Shown: positions 16,176-27,658 of the stretch, piece by piece
How positions within the stretch are numbered: position 1 is the first letter of the stretch
How the letters are laid out: each line of letters opens with the position of its first letter
DNA from: Bradyrhizobium sp. CCGE-LA001
Lineage (GTDB): Bacteria > Pseudomonadota > Alphaproteobacteria > Rhizobiales > Xanthobacteraceae
Assembly: GCF_000296215.2 (NCBI RefSeq)
Contig: NZ_CP013949.1
Span: 124,001 to 188,000, forward strand
Length of the DNA: 64,000 nt
Direction of reading: 5' to 3'
Made by a program: the position numbers and the translations under genes
The notes under the pieces: model-generated
The model's database searches: none
What the model was told of the DNA's origin: nothing
The model's input: the letters and a program-made list of their open reading frames with translations, nothing else

Positions 16176-17258
16176 ATGACCGATCTTGCCCAGCTTCAAA
16201 CCCAGATCATCGCCGACATCGCCGCGGCCACCGACGAGGCCGCGCTCGAGGCCGTGCGCGTCGCAACGCTCGGCAAGAAGGGCTCGATCTCAGCCTTGCT
16301 CGCAACGCTCGGCAAGATGTCGCCGGACGAGCGCAAGACGCAAGGCGCCGCGATCAACCAGGCCAAGGACGAGGTCACCGGAGCGCTCGCCGCACGGCGC
16401 GACGTGTTGAAGTCGGCCGCGCTCGATGCGCGGCTTGCCGCGGAGACCGTCGACGTTACCCTGCCGCTGCGCGATGCCGCGGCGGAGGCCGGCCGCATCC
16501 ACCCGCTGAGCCAGGTCTGGGACGAGCTGACCACGATCTTCGCCGACATGGGCTTCTCGGTCGCCGAAGGTCCCGACATCGAGACCGACGATTACAATTT
16601 CACCAAGCTGAACTTCCCGGAAGGCCATCCGGCGCGCGAGATGCACGACACGTTCTTCTTCCATCCGAAGGAGGACGGCTCGCGCATGCTGCTGCGAACC
16701 CACACCTCGCCGGTGCAGGTGCGCACCATGCTGAGCCAGAAGCCGCCGATCCGCGTGATCTGCCCGGGCCGCACCTACCGCATCGATTCGGATGCGACCC
16801 ACACGCCGCAATTCCACCAGGTCGAAGGCCTCGTCATCGACAAGACCTCGCATCTCGGCCACCTCAAATGGATCCTGCACGAGTTCTGCAAGGCGTTCTT
16901 CGAGGTCGATCACATCAACATGCGCTTCCGTCCCTCGTTCTTCCCGTTCACCGAGCCATCGCTGGAAGTCGACATCCAGTGTCGCCGCGACAAGGGCGAG
17001 ATCCGCTTCGGCGAGGGCGAGGACTGGCTGGAGATCCTCGGCTGCGGCATGGTGCACCCGAACGTGCTGCGCGCCTGCGGCATCGATCCCGACGAGTATC
17101 AGGGCTTTGCCTGGGGCATGGGCATCGACCGCATCGCCATGCTGAAATACGGCATCGCCGATCTGCGCCAGCTGTTCGACAGCGACGTCCGCTGGCTGAG
17201 CCACTACGGCTTCAAGCCGCTCGAAGTGCCAACGCTTGCCGGAGGGCTGAGCTCGTGA
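16176..17258 (+). CDS. pheS: Phenylalanyl-tRNA synthetase alpha subunit
   Basis: A 360-residue class II synthetase catalytic subunit, half of the alpha2-beta2 enzyme that charges tRNA-Phe. The N-terminal coiled coil is followed by the class II core: motif 2 lies near PPIRVICPGRTYRIDSD and motif 3 in GFAWGMGIDRIAML. The segment FRPSFFPFTEPS is the phenylalanine-binding region. It overlaps pheT by 4 bp (GTGA) and is therefore translationally coupled with it. Confidence 0.97.
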   Translation: MTDLAQLQTQIIADIAAATDEAALEAVRVATLGKKGSISALLATLGKMSPDERKTQGAAINQAKDEVTGALAARRDVLKSAALDARLAAETVDVTLPLRDAAAEAGRIHPLSQVWDELTTIFADMGFSVAEGPDIETDDYNFTKLNFPEGHPAREMHDTFFFHPKEDGSRMLLRTHTSPVQVRTMLSQKPPIRVICPGRTYRIDSDATHTPQFHQVEGLVIDKTSHLGHLKWILHEFCKAFFEVDHINMRFRPSFFPFTEPSLEVDIQCRRDKGEIRFGEGEDWLEILGCGMVHPNVLRACGIDPDEYQGFAWGMGIDRIAMLKYGIADLRQLFDSDVRWLSHYGFKPLEVPTLAGGLSS

Positions 17259-19663
17259 AATTCACCCTCTCCTGGCTGAAGGATCATCTCGACACCGACG
17301 AGCCGCTGGAAAAGCTCGCCGAGAAGCTCACCATGATCGGGCTCGAGGTCGAGAACATCGAGGACAAGGCGAAGGCGCTCAAGCCTTTCACCATCGCGAA
17401 GGTGATCTCGGCCGAGCAGCATCCCAACGCCGATCGCCTGCGGGTCTGCATGGTCGACACCGGCGACGGTGGCGCGCCGGTGCAGGTCGTGTGCGGCGCG
17501 CCGAATGCGCGCGCCGGCCTCGTCAGCGTCTTCTCGCCGCCGGGCACCTACATTCCCGGCAAGGACATCACGCTCGGTGTCGGCACCATTCGCGGCGTCG
17601 AGAGCCGCGGCATGCTCTGCTCGGCGGCGGAGCTGCAGATCTCCAACGACCATGACGGCATCATGGAATTGCCGGCGGACGCCCCGATCGGCACCGGCTA
17701 TGCCGAATGGGCCGCGCTCGGCGATCCCGTGGTCGAGATCAATCTGACACCGAACCGGCAGGACTGCACCGGCGTGCACGGCATCGCGCGCGATCTTGCC
17801 GCGGCCGACATGGGCAAGTTCAGGGATCCCACCATCAAGCCGATCAAGGGCGAATTTCCGTGCCCGGTGAAGGTCACGGTCGAGGATTCCACGCTGTGCC
17901 CGGGCTTCGCGCTCCGCCTTGTGCGCGGTGTCAAGAACAAGCCGTCGCCGGAATGGCTGCAGAAGCGGCTGACCGCGATCGGGCTGCGCCCGATCAACGC
18001 ACTGGTCGACATCACCAATTTCATGACCTTCGATCGCGCGCGGCCGCTGCACGTGTTCGATGCCAAGAAGGTGACGGGCAATCTCGTCGTGCGCCGCGCC
18101 CGCGAGGGCGAGAGCCTGCTCGCGCTCGACGGCCGCACCTACAATCTCGACCCCTCGATCTGCGTGATCGCCGACGAGCACGGCGTCGAGTCGCTCGCCG
18201 GCATCATGGGCGGCGAGGCCTCGGGCTGCGACGACGATACCACCGACGTGCTGATCGAATCGGCGCTGTGGAACGAGATCAACATCGCCCAGACCGGCCG
18301 CAAGCTCGGCATCAATTCGGACGCGCGCTACCGCTTCGAGCGCGGCGTCGATCCGGCCTTCATGGTGCCGGGCCTGGAGCTCGCGACCAAGCTGGTGATG
18401 GAGATGTGCGGTGGCGCGCCGTCCGAGACATTCGTGGTCGGCAAGACCTTCGGCGACGACCGCCTGATCGAATTCCCCATCACGGAGGTCAAGCGCCTGT
18501 CCGGCATCGAGGTGCCGCAAATCGAGATGAAGCGTATCCTGAACCATCTCGGCTTCATGATGGCGGGCCCCGGCCCAGTCGTGAAGGTGGCAGTGCCGTC
18601 CTGGCGCTCCGACGTGCACGGCAAGGCCGACATCGTCGAGGAGATCGTGCGCATCTTCGGCGTCGACAAGGTGCCGATGACGCCGTTCGAGCGCGGCGAG
18701 GATGCGCGCAAGCCGGTGCTGACCCCGCTCCAGCTCCGCACCCGCCGCGCGCGGCGGGCGCTCGCAAGCCGCGGCATGGTCGAGGCCGTGACGTGGTCGT
18801 TCATCGCAAAGCCTGCGGCCCAATTGTTCGGCGGCGGTCAGCGCGAGCTTGAAGTGGCCAACCCGATCGCCTCGGATCTGTCGGACATGCGCCCGACCCT
18901 GTTGGCCGGCCTGATCGCCGCGGCGCAGGCCAACGCCGATCGCGGCTTTGGCGATGTCGTGCTGTTCGAGGTCGGCCAATTGTTCAAGGGCGACCGCCCG
19001 CAGGATCAGTTCATGGCGGCGAGCGGCGTACGTCGCGGCCTTTCCTCCTCTGAAGGTCTGGGACGGCACTGGTCCGGCTCGGCGCAGGCCGACGTGTTCG
19101 ACGTCAAGGCCGACGCACTAGCGGTGCTGGCTGCCGCCGGTGCGCCGATGCAGGCGCTGCAGATCGTCGCCGGCGGTCCCGGCTGGCTGCATCCGGGGCG
19201 CTCCGGCACGATCCAGATCGGCCCGCAAAACGTGCTCGGTTATTTCGGCGAGATGCATCCGCGTGCGCTGGAAGCGCTCGGCGCCGACGGCCCGCTGATG
19301 GTGTTCGAGGTGATCCTCGATCGCATTCCCGAGGCCAAGAAGAAGCCGACCCGCGCCAAGCCCCTGGTCGAGCTCTCGGCATTCCAGCCCGTCTCGCGCG
19401 ACTTTGCCTTCATCGTCGACCGCACGGTGAAGGCGGGCGACATCGTGCGAGCCGCGCAGGGCGTCGACAAGAAGCTGATCACCGGCGTCAACGTCTTCGA
19501 CGTCTACGAGGGCAAGGGCATCGATGACGGCAAGAAGTCGATCGCGATCGCGGTGACGCTCCAGCCCCGCGAGAAGACGCTGACGGACCAGGAGATCGAG
19601 GCCGTCGGCACCAAGATCGTGGCCGAGGTCACGAAGAAGACCGGCGGCGTCTTGCGAGCATGA
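17255..19663 (+). CDS. pheT: Phenylalanyl-tRNA synthetase beta subunit
   Basis: An 802-residue subunit with a GTG start at 17255 that overlaps the pheS stop. The order of domains is: EMAP/OB tRNA-binding domain (residues about 40-150, HPNADRLRVCMVD), B3/B4 editing region, B5 domain, class II-like pseudo-core, and the C-terminal ferredoxin-like anticodon-binding domain (about 710-802, ending TKKTGGVLRA). Length is normal. The upstream 129 codons of the open frame are an artefact of reading within pheS. Confidence 0.97.
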   Translation: MKFTLSWLKDHLDTDEPLEKLAEKLTMIGLEVENIEDKAKALKPFTIAKVISAEQHPNADRLRVCMVDTGDGGAPVQVVCGAPNARAGLVSVFSPPGTYIPGKDITLGVGTIRGVESRGMLCSAAELQISNDHDGIMELPADAPIGTGYAEWAALGDPVVEINLTPNRQDCTGVHGIARDLAAADMGKFRDPTIKPIKGEFPCPVKVTVEDSTLCPGFALRLVRGVKNKPSPEWLQKRLTAIGLRPINALVDITNFMTFDRARPLHVFDAKKVTGNLVVRRAREGESLLALDGRTYNLDPSICVIADEHGVESLAGIMGGEASGCDDDTTDVLIESALWNEINIAQTGRKLGINSDARYRFERGVDPAFMVPGLELATKLVMEMCGGAPSETFVVGKTFGDDRLIEFPITEVKRLSGIEVPQIEMKRILNHLGFMMAGPGPVVKVAVPSWRSDVHGKADIVEEIVRIFGVDKVPMTPFERGEDARKPVLTPLQLRTRRARRALASRGMVEAVTWSFIAKPAAQLFGGGQRELEVANPIASDLSDMRPTLLAGLIAAAQANADRGFGDVVLFEVGQLFKGDRPQDQFMAASGVRRGLSSSEGLGRHWSGSAQADVFDVKADALAVLAAAGAPMQALQIVAGGPGWLHPGRSGTIQIGPQNVLGYFGEMHPRALEALGADGPLMVFEVILDRIPEAKKKPTRAKPLVELSAFQPVSRDFAFIVDRTVKAGDIVRAAQGVDKKLITGVNVFDVYEGKGIDDGKKSIAIAVTLQPREKTLTDQEIEAVGTKIVAEVTKKTGGVLRA

Positions 19664-19679
19664 CGCCGAAGAACGGAGC

Positions 19680-20450
19680 ATGAGTCTTACCGACTTTCTT
19701 CCGAAGGACGTCAGCCTCACCATTGCGATGGCGCTCTGCGCCGTCGCTTTCGTTTCAGGCACCGCGCGCGGCTTCTCCGGCTTCGGCTCGGCGCTGATCT
19801 TCATGCCGCTGGCGAGCAGCATCGCGGCGCCGCGGCTGGTTGCCGCCCTGCTGCTCGTGATCGATTTCGTCGCGGCCGCGCCGCTGTTGCCCGATGCGTG
19901 GCGCAAGGCGGACCGCAAAGCCACCGCCGTGATCGTGCTGGGCGCCCTGATCGGCGTGCCTGTCGGGACCTATTTCCTCAGCGTGCTCGAGCCCGTCACC
20001 ACGCGCTGGATCATCTCCTGCTTCGTCGCGGCGCTGCTGCTGCTGCTGCTGTCGGGCTGGCGCTATCGCGGCAAGGACCACGCCTGGCTCTCGGTCGGCA
20101 TCGGCGGCCTCTCGGGCTTTTGCAGCGGCCTGGCGCAGACCGGCGGCCCACCGATCGTCGGCTATTGGCTCGGCCGCCCGATCGCCCCGATCGTCGCGCG
20201 TGCCAACATCGTGCTGTTCTTCGGCGCGTCGGATTTCTTCTCGATGGTCAGCTACGCCACCACGGGCCTGATCTCCCGGGAGTCGCTCGTGCTGTCACTG
20301 ATCGTCGGCCCGGTCTATGCGCTCGGCGTGGCGTTCGGCGCGTCACTGTTCGGCCGTGCCAGCGAGAAGGTGTTTCGCGGCATCTGCTACGCGCTGATCG
20401 CGACGGCCGTGATCGCCGGGCTGCCCGTGCTGGACGGGATTTTGCGGTAG
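19680..20450 (+). CDS. Sulfite exporter TauE/SafE family protein
   Basis: A 256-residue membrane protein with about eight hydrophobic segments. The conserved GFSGFGSALIFMPL near residue 25 and the second repeat GGLSGFCSGLAQTGGPP are the twin signature of the TauE/SafE family, which exports organic acids or sulfur anions. It starts 16 bp after pheT, on the same strand, so it may be read through from that operon. The substrate is not known. Confidence 0.88.
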   Translation: MSLTDFLPKDVSLTIAMALCAVAFVSGTARGFSGFGSALIFMPLASSIAAPRLVAALLLVIDFVAAAPLLPDAWRKADRKATAVIVLGALIGVPVGTYFLSVLEPVTTRWIISCFVAALLLLLLSGWRYRGKDHAWLSVGIGGLSGFCSGLAQTGGPPIVGYWLGRPIAPIVARANIVLFFGASDFFSMVSYATTGLISRESLVLSLIVGPVYALGVAFGASLFGRASEKVFRGICYALIATAVIAGLPVLDGILR

Positions 20451-20460
20451 CTTCCTCCGT

Positions 20461-20595
20461 TGTCGTCCTAGCGAAAGCCAGGACCCATTACCCCGGTCAA
20501 CGCTTATAGCAACTGCTCGCAACGACGAGTCTTCGTCAAACTACTCCCTGGGGTAATGGGTCCTGGATCTGCGCTCCGCTTGTCCAGGACGACGA
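20461..20595. repeat. Intergenic palindromic repeat, family B (copy 1)
   Basis: Ends TTGTCGTCC and GGACGACGA, with arms CCAGGACCCATTACCCC and GGGGTAATGGGTCCTGG and the block AGTCTTCGTCAAAC. It lies between two convergent genes, a normal location for such elements. Related copies are at 23155 and 41570. Confidence 0.85.
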
Positions 20596-20597
20596 AA

Positions 20598-21989
20598 TCA
20601 ATTCTGCCGCGGCGCCCGCCGCTTCTTCGTCGACTGTGTAGGCAGGTCCGCCGGATCGGATTTGAGCGCGCCGATCTTGCGCAAGGCTGAATCCGCCGCG
20701 CGTTCGCCGCTCTCCCAGGCGCCATCGACGGTACCCCAGAGCGTCTCGTGCGTCGCTTCGCCGGCGAGGAACACGTTGCCGATCGGCTCCGCCAAAGCCC
20801 TTCGCGAGAGCTGGCCGCCGGGCGAAGACGCCGACATCGCGCCCATGACATAGGGCGAGGCATTCCAGCGCGTCGCACTGGTCTTCTGCACGGCGGCCGC
20901 AGCCTCGCTGCCGAACAGCTTCGTGATCCATTCCTTGGCGAAGGCCGTCATCGCCTTCTCGCCCTGCTCGGAGAGATCGCGGCCGAACGAGCCGCCGACA
21001 TCGATCGAGCACAGCCAGGAGCCGCCGATATTGGCGAACATCAGCGCGGTGCGCGTCGAATTGCTCTGCTCGATGAGAATGTCGTCGCGCGCGAGCCCGA
21101 GCGGATTGCCCGGCAATTGCAGCACGATGTGATCGTAGCTGCCGAGGGTGAGCTTCGATGCCGCATCGAGCGTGCGCTTGGGAATGTCGGGCGCGAACTT
21201 GATTGCGCCCGACATCAGCACGTTGGTCGAGACCGTGACGATGGCGGCGCGGGCAGCGATCTTGCCGCTGGGCGTCTCCACGGCGACGTCGCGATTGCTC
21301 CAGACGATCCGGCTCGCCGGCGTCGCCAGCGCCACCGGCGCCTGCTCGCCGAGCTTCGTGATCAAGGTCCCCAAGCCCTGGCGGCACGCGATCGCGCCGG
21401 TGCGGTCCTGCGCGCGGGCCTTGTCGATCGCTGACAGCTCCTTCAGATCCTTGCCGGCAAAGCCAGCGCCCAGCATGAATTCGGCTGCGCCGGCCCAGTC
21501 ACCGAGATCCTTCGGCAGCACTGAGGCGCAGGAAGTATCCAGCTTGCCGCGTGCGGCCTCGTCGATGGCGCGGTTGGCGCGGACTAGAGCGGCCAGAAAT
21601 TCCTCGGTCTCGCCGGCGCGGGCGTTGCGGCGGCCGATGCGCATCTTCTGGCCCGAGGGCGCCGGCAGCACATCGAGACCCGCGCTGCGCGCCAGCCGAA
21701 TCATCGGATTGGTGTCGGGATTGTGCATCCAGCGCGCGCCGCGGTCGAACGGCACGTCGAAGGTCCTGCTATCCGTGATGCAGCGCCCGCCGATCTCGCC
21801 TGCGGCTTCCACCACCACGACCTTGCGACCCGCCGCCATGATCCGCCGCGCCGCCGCAATTCCCGCGGCCCCCGCACCAATCACGACGATATCGGCCTCG
21901 CGCGGCAGGGGCGCCGCGGTTGCGCGCAGGACCGGCATCGCGGCAAGGGCCGCCGACGCCGAAAGGAAACTGCGGCGCGTGATTGTCAT
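20598..21989 (-). CDS. Tat-exported FAD-dependent amine oxidase-family protein
   Basis: A 463-residue flavoprotein. The start at 21989 gives a twin-arginine signal (RRSFLSASAALAAMPVLRATAA), so it folds with FAD in the cytoplasm and is exported. The Rossmann motif VVIGAGAAGIAAAR begins near residue 31 and the C-terminal FAD-binding motif is FLAGEATHETLWGTVDGA. The middle has ICVW-less amine oxidase features. The overall pattern is that of the monoamine oxidase / phytoene desaturase superfamily. The substrate cannot be given. Confidence 0.85.
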   Translation of the reverse strand: MTITRRSFLSASAALAAMPVLRATAAPLPREADIVVIGAGAAGIAAARRIMAAGRKVVVVEAAGEIGGRCITDSRTFDVPFDRGARWMHNPDTNPMIRLARSAGLDVLPAPSGQKMRIGRRNARAGETEEFLAALVRANRAIDEAARGKLDTSCASVLPKDLGDWAGAAEFMLGAGFAGKDLKELSAIDKARAQDRTGAIACRQGLGTLITKLGEQAPVALATPASRIVWSNRDVAVETPSGKIAARAAIVTVSTNVLMSGAIKFAPDIPKRTLDAASKLTLGSYDHIVLQLPGNPLGLARDDILIEQSNSTRTALMFANIGGSWLCSIDVGGSFGRDLSEQGEKAMTAFAKEWITKLFGSEAAAAVQKTSATRWNASPYVMGAMSASSPGGQLSRRALAEPIGNVFLAGEATHETLWGTVDGAWESGERAADSALRKIGALKSDPADLPTQSTKKRRAPRQN

Positions 21990-22181
21990 GTCATGGTTTC
22001 CGGGGACTTGCGGCGAACGGGAACAGCCCGCGAACCTTGCCGAATCTGATGTTGCGCAGCAACCATCATGGTGAATCAATCGTGCTTGATCTCACAGAGT
22101 GATGAACCGAATTGCAACACGTTTCGACCATGATAGAGAAGGGAAAAAGACGGCCGGAAAAGGTCGTGGGGGGAGTTTGAA

Positions 22182-23147
22182 ATGGGGACGGTCCTGGACT
22201 CAGTCGGCAAGCTGATTGCCGCGTACCTCTCGAAGGAGGTGCCGGGCTACGAGCCGTTCACGCCGAGCGACCCGGAGCACCTGCGCGGCGTCGTCGAGGC
22301 CGGCGACGTGCTGCTGGTCGAAGGCAACAACCGCATCTCCGGCATCATCAAATATCTGACGCAGTCGACCTGGTCGCATGCGGCGCTCTATGTCGGTCCG
22401 ATCGAGGGCGCGGAAGAGGCCGATGGCGAACCGCATGTGCTGATCGAGGCCAATATCGGCGAAGGCGTCACCTCCGCGCCGCTGTCGAAATATTTCCCCT
22501 ATCACACCCGCCTCTGCCGCCCGGTCGGGCTGTCCTATGAGGACCGCACCACGGTCTGCCGCTATGCCATCAACCGCATCGGCTTCGGCTACGACACCAA
22601 GAACATCGTCGACCTCATGCGCTACCTGTTCCCGCTGCCGATACCGCAACGCTGGCGGCGCCGCATGATCGCGCTCGGCTCGGGCGACCCGACCAAGATC
22701 ATCTGCTCGGCCTTGATCGCGCAGGCGTTCGACGCCGTGCGCTATCCGATCCTGCCGAAGATTACCAAGGCCGGCAGCCGCGCCGCCCGCCGCGAGATCC
22801 TGCACATCCGCGATTCCTCGCTCTACATGCCCCGCGACTTCGACATCTCGCCCTATTTCGAAGTCGTCAAACCCACCATCGTGCACGGCTTCGACTACAC
22901 AGCCTTGCACTGGGCCGACAAGCAAAAGCCGCTCGAGGAGGTAGCGGGCACATTCAGTGTGTTTCCAGAAACGCTCCGTGCGCCGCCGCTCGTTCCTGAG
23001 GCGATTGACGAAGAAACGCCGGCAGAGGTTCCGGTTGAAGAAGTAGGCGCGCAGCCCGCGACGGCTTCGGTCGCATGCTCCGAGCATTTCGTGCTGCTGA
23101 GCGAGCTCGCGATGCACCGCGCGCGGATGCGGGAGATCGCGGCTTAA
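22182..23147 (+). CDS. YiiX/YebB-like NlpC/P60 superfamily cysteine hydrolase
   Basis: A 321-residue protein with a permuted papain-like fold. DVLLVEGNNRISGIIKYLTQSTWSHAALYVG supplies the catalytic His (SHAAL) with a following acidic VLIEA, and ICSALIAQAF supplies the catalytic Cys. These are the signature of YiiX-type peptidases or amidases, which act on lipids or peptide amides in the envelope; the activity is not known in detail. The C-terminal 80 residues are a proline- and glutamate-rich tail without similarity. The ATG has a GGGGAG upstream at 22171-22176. Confidence 0.7.
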   Translation: MGTVLDSVGKLIAAYLSKEVPGYEPFTPSDPEHLRGVVEAGDVLLVEGNNRISGIIKYLTQSTWSHAALYVGPIEGAEEADGEPHVLIEANIGEGVTSAPLSKYFPYHTRLCRPVGLSYEDRTTVCRYAINRIGFGYDTKNIVDLMRYLFPLPIPQRWRRRMIALGSGDPTKIICSALIAQAFDAVRYPILPKITKAGSRAARREILHIRDSSLYMPRDFDISPYFEVVKPTIVHGFDYTALHWADKQKPLEEVAGTFSVFPETLRAPPLVPEAIDEETPAEVPVEEVGAQPATASVACSEHFVLLSELAMHRARMREIAA

Positions 23148-23154
23148 GTCACGG

Positions 23155-23293
23155 TGTCGTCCCGGCGAAGGCCGGGCCCCATACCGCGTGATCTATCCAT
23201 CGCACGCGGTCTTGCTACCGGCGTACGATCAACTCCTCATCTCCGCCAAATCTCTCCCTGGGTTTATGGGTCCCGGCCTTCGCCGGGACGACA
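23155..23293. repeat. Intergenic palindromic repeat, family B (copy 2)
   Basis: Ends TGTCGTCCCGG and CCGGGACGACA with GGCCGGGCCCCATA and TATGGGTCCCGGCC arms. It follows the YiiX-like gene and precedes the convergent csoR end. Confidence 0.85.
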
Positions 23294-23375
23294 CCTAGGG
23301 TGTGGCCCGATCTCACTCTAACCACCGTCATTGCGAGCCAACGGGTCCGCGCGTAGCGCGGCCCGATGACGGGTA

Positions 23376-23651
23376 TTACCGCTCCGCCCGTCCGATCACC
23401 GCCATCAGCTCCGCGATCTTCTCGCGTTGATCGGCCTTGTCGCCGCTCGCGATGGCGTGCTCGACGCAATGGGCGACGTGGTCCTTCAGGACCTCCTCCT
23501 CGACCCGGCGCAGCGCGGCGCGCACCGCCGAGATCTGCGTGACGATGTCGATGCAGTAGCGGTCTTCCTCCACCATTTTCGACAGGCCGCGAACCTGGCC
23601 CTCGATCCGGCCGAGACGTTTTCCCACAGATGCCTTGATGTCCTTGCGCAT
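23376..23651 (-). CDS. csoR: Copper-sensing repressor, CsoR family
   Basis: A 91-residue all-helical repressor of the CsoR/RcnR/FrmR group. The Cu(I) ligands fit the CsoR spacing: C33 in RYCIDIV, H58 and C62 in DHVAHCVEH, i.e. 25 and 4 residues apart as in the known copper sensors. Apo-protein binds DNA and releases on Cu(I) binding. It is divergent from the copper ATPase gene, with an inverted repeat ATACCC-N5-GGGTAT in the 53 bp between them that could be the shared operator. Confidence 0.88.
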   Translation of the reverse strand: MRKDIKASVGKRLGRIEGQVRGLSKMVEEDRYCIDIVTQISAVRAALRRVEEEVLKDHVAHCVEHAIASGDKADQREKIAELMAVIGRAER

Positions 23652-23660
23652 GGGGTCTAT

Positions 23661-23677
23661 ATACCCCTACCGGGTAT
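23661..23677. promoter_or_regulatory. Probable CsoR operator
   Basis: A perfect inverted repeat ATACCC (23661-23666), CTACC, GGGTAT (23672-23677) between csoR and the copper ATPase. Size and GC-rich arms resemble CsoR operators. It lies between the two divergent starts, so repressor binding could block both promoters. Confidence 0.72.
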
Positions 23678-23710
23678 GGGTTGCAAGCCCGAGAAGACCG
23701 GAGCATGGGA

Positions 23711-26170
<2,460 letters not shown>

Positions 26171-26225
26171 GCGCGGCAAAATCCGTGTAGAACAGGCCCA
26201 TTCGGCGATATGCGGAGAGGACCTG

Positions 26226-26672
26226 ATGCAGCGGATTACGATCACGATCGAGGACGACCTCCTGGCGGAGATTGACGCCGCAGCCGAGGCCCGCGGCTAC
26301 CAGAACCGCTCCGAGATCATTCGAGATCTCGCACGCGCCGGCTTGCAGCAGAGTACTGAAGACACCGCGCAGACCGGTCAATGCGTCGCCGGCCTCGTCT
26401 ATGTCTACGACCACGCCGCCCGCGATCTCTCAAAACGCCTGGTGCAGGAATTCCACGGCCATCACGACCTCGCGCTGGCGACCCTGCACGTCCATCTCGA
26501 CGACAACAATTGCATGGAGATGACCGCGCTGCGCGGCGCAGCTTCCGAGGTCAAGCACTTCGCCGACCACATCATCGCCGAACGCGGCGTGCGCTACGGG
26601 CGCGTGGTGATGATCCCGACCGGGGAAGGCAAGCAGGCGAAGGGGCGCAAGCACGGGCATCGGCATGAGTAA
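26226..26672 (+). CDS. nikR: Nickel-responsive regulator NikR
   Basis: A 148-residue ribbon-helix-helix repressor. The N-terminal RHH is residues about 1-45 (MQRITITIEDDLLAEIDAAAE). The C-terminal ACT-type nickel site shows H80, H88, H90 and C96 in HGHHDLALATLHVHLDDNNC, equal to H76, H87, H89 and C95 of E. coli NikR. It starts 55 bp after the copper ATPase gene and could be co-transcribed with it. No nickel transporter lies in the window. I did not find a clear GTATGA-N16-TCATAC operator in the flanks. Confidence 0.93.
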   Translation: MQRITITIEDDLLAEIDAAAEARGYQNRSEIIRDLARAGLQQSTEDTAQTGQCVAGLVYVYDHAARDLSKRLVQEFHGHHDLALATLHVHLDDNNCMEMTALRGAASEVKHFADHIIAERGVRYGRVVMIPTGEGKQAKGRKHGHRHE

Positions 26673-26696
26673 TTCGGCCGCGTAGACGGTGCGAAT

Positions 26697-26846
26697 CCCT
26701 CTCCCCTTGTGGGAGAGGGTGGCTCGCCGCGACAGCGGCGAGACGGGTGAGGGGTTTGTCTCCGCGAGCACATTCGTCTTGAGTTCGCGGAGAGAACCCC
26801 TCATCCGGCGCTTCGCGCCACCTTCTCCCACAAGGAGAGAAGGGAA
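26697..26846. repeat. Intergenic palindromic repeat, family D
   Basis: A long palindrome, about 150 bp. Left arm TCCCTCTCCCCTTGTGGGAG and right CTCCCACAAGGAGAGAAGGGA, inner arms GGGTGAGGGGTT and AACCCCTCATCC. It fills most of the gap between nikR and the EI24 gene. Confidence 0.85.
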
Positions 26847-26911
26847 GGGTCCCTTGCCGAAACCGCCGTGCATCTCTACCTCTCGCAACGTGTTGACCTC
26901 AGGGGTGCCCC

Positions 26912-27652
26912 ATGCTGGATGCCGCCATCAAGGCGCTATCGCAAATGATCTCGCCGCCGATGCGCTCGATCCTGTGGCGGTCGATCGGGCTGGCGCTGGT
27001 GCTGATCATCGTGCTGGCGATCGGCCTGCAGCGGCTGCTCAGCTGGTTTGCGACTTCCGGTGGGGTCTGGCTGGAGGGCCTGCTCGGACCGGGCTGGCAT
27101 TCGTCCATCGAAATCCTCTCCTGGATCGTCTCGATCGCGGCGGGCCTCGGCGTGGTGTTCGGCGGCGTCTTCCTGATGCCCGCGATCACCTCACTGGTGG
27201 CGAGCCTGTTCGTTGATGATGTCGCCGACATCGTCGAGCGCGAGCATTATCCCGCCGAGCGGCCCGGCGCGGCGCTGCCGTTCAGCCAGGCGATCTTCGA
27301 GGGCGTCAAGACCGCGCTGCTGACGATCCTGATCTATCTGATCGCGCTGCCGCTGGTGCTGTTCGCCGGCGCCGGTTTCCTGATCTTCTTCATCGCCGCG
27401 GCCTGGCTGCTAGGCCGCGAATATTTCGAGCTCGCCGCGATGCGCTTTCGCCCACCGGCGGAAGCCAAGGCGATGCGGCGCGACAACGCCGCAACGATCT
27501 TCACGGCCGGCCTGTTCATTGCGGCCTTCGTCTCGATCCCGGTCGTCAATCTGGCGACGCCGATCTTCGCCATGGCTTTCATGGTCCACATGCACAAGCG
27601 CCTGTCCGGCCCGCGCCCCGAGCTGATCGAGCCGGCGCGGCAGATGAGGTGA
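26912..27652 (+). CDS. EI24/CysZ-family membrane protein
   Basis: A 246-residue integral membrane protein with about four long hydrophobic segments (about 25-50, 70-95, 130-170 and 195-225). Overall pattern including LGREYFELAAMRFRP and a repetitive hydrophobic architecture match the EI24 domain family, to which the sulfate channel CysZ belongs. The sulfur-pathway genes that flank many CysZ are absent, so sulfate uptake is only one possibility. It ends 6 bp before the convergent efflux operon. Confidence 0.75.
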   Translation: MLDAAIKALSQMISPPMRSILWRSIGLALVLIIVLAIGLQRLLSWFATSGGVWLEGLLGPGWHSSIEILSWIVSIAAGLGVVFGGVFLMPAITSLVASLFVDDVADIVEREHYPAERPGAALPFSQAIFEGVKTALLTILIYLIALPLVLFAGAGFLIFFIAAAWLLGREYFELAAMRFRPPAEAKAMRRDNAATIFTAGLFIAAFVSIPVVNLATPIFAMAFMVHMHKRLSGPRPELIEPARQMR

Positions 27653-27658
27653 CGGTGC

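Noticed and set aside
16290..17204. Long antisense frames over pheS/pheT, dnaK and copA, some above 600 codons
   Set aside because: They run opposite to strongly conserved genes, are rich in Arg, Asp, Gly and His from high GC shadowing and have no family features.
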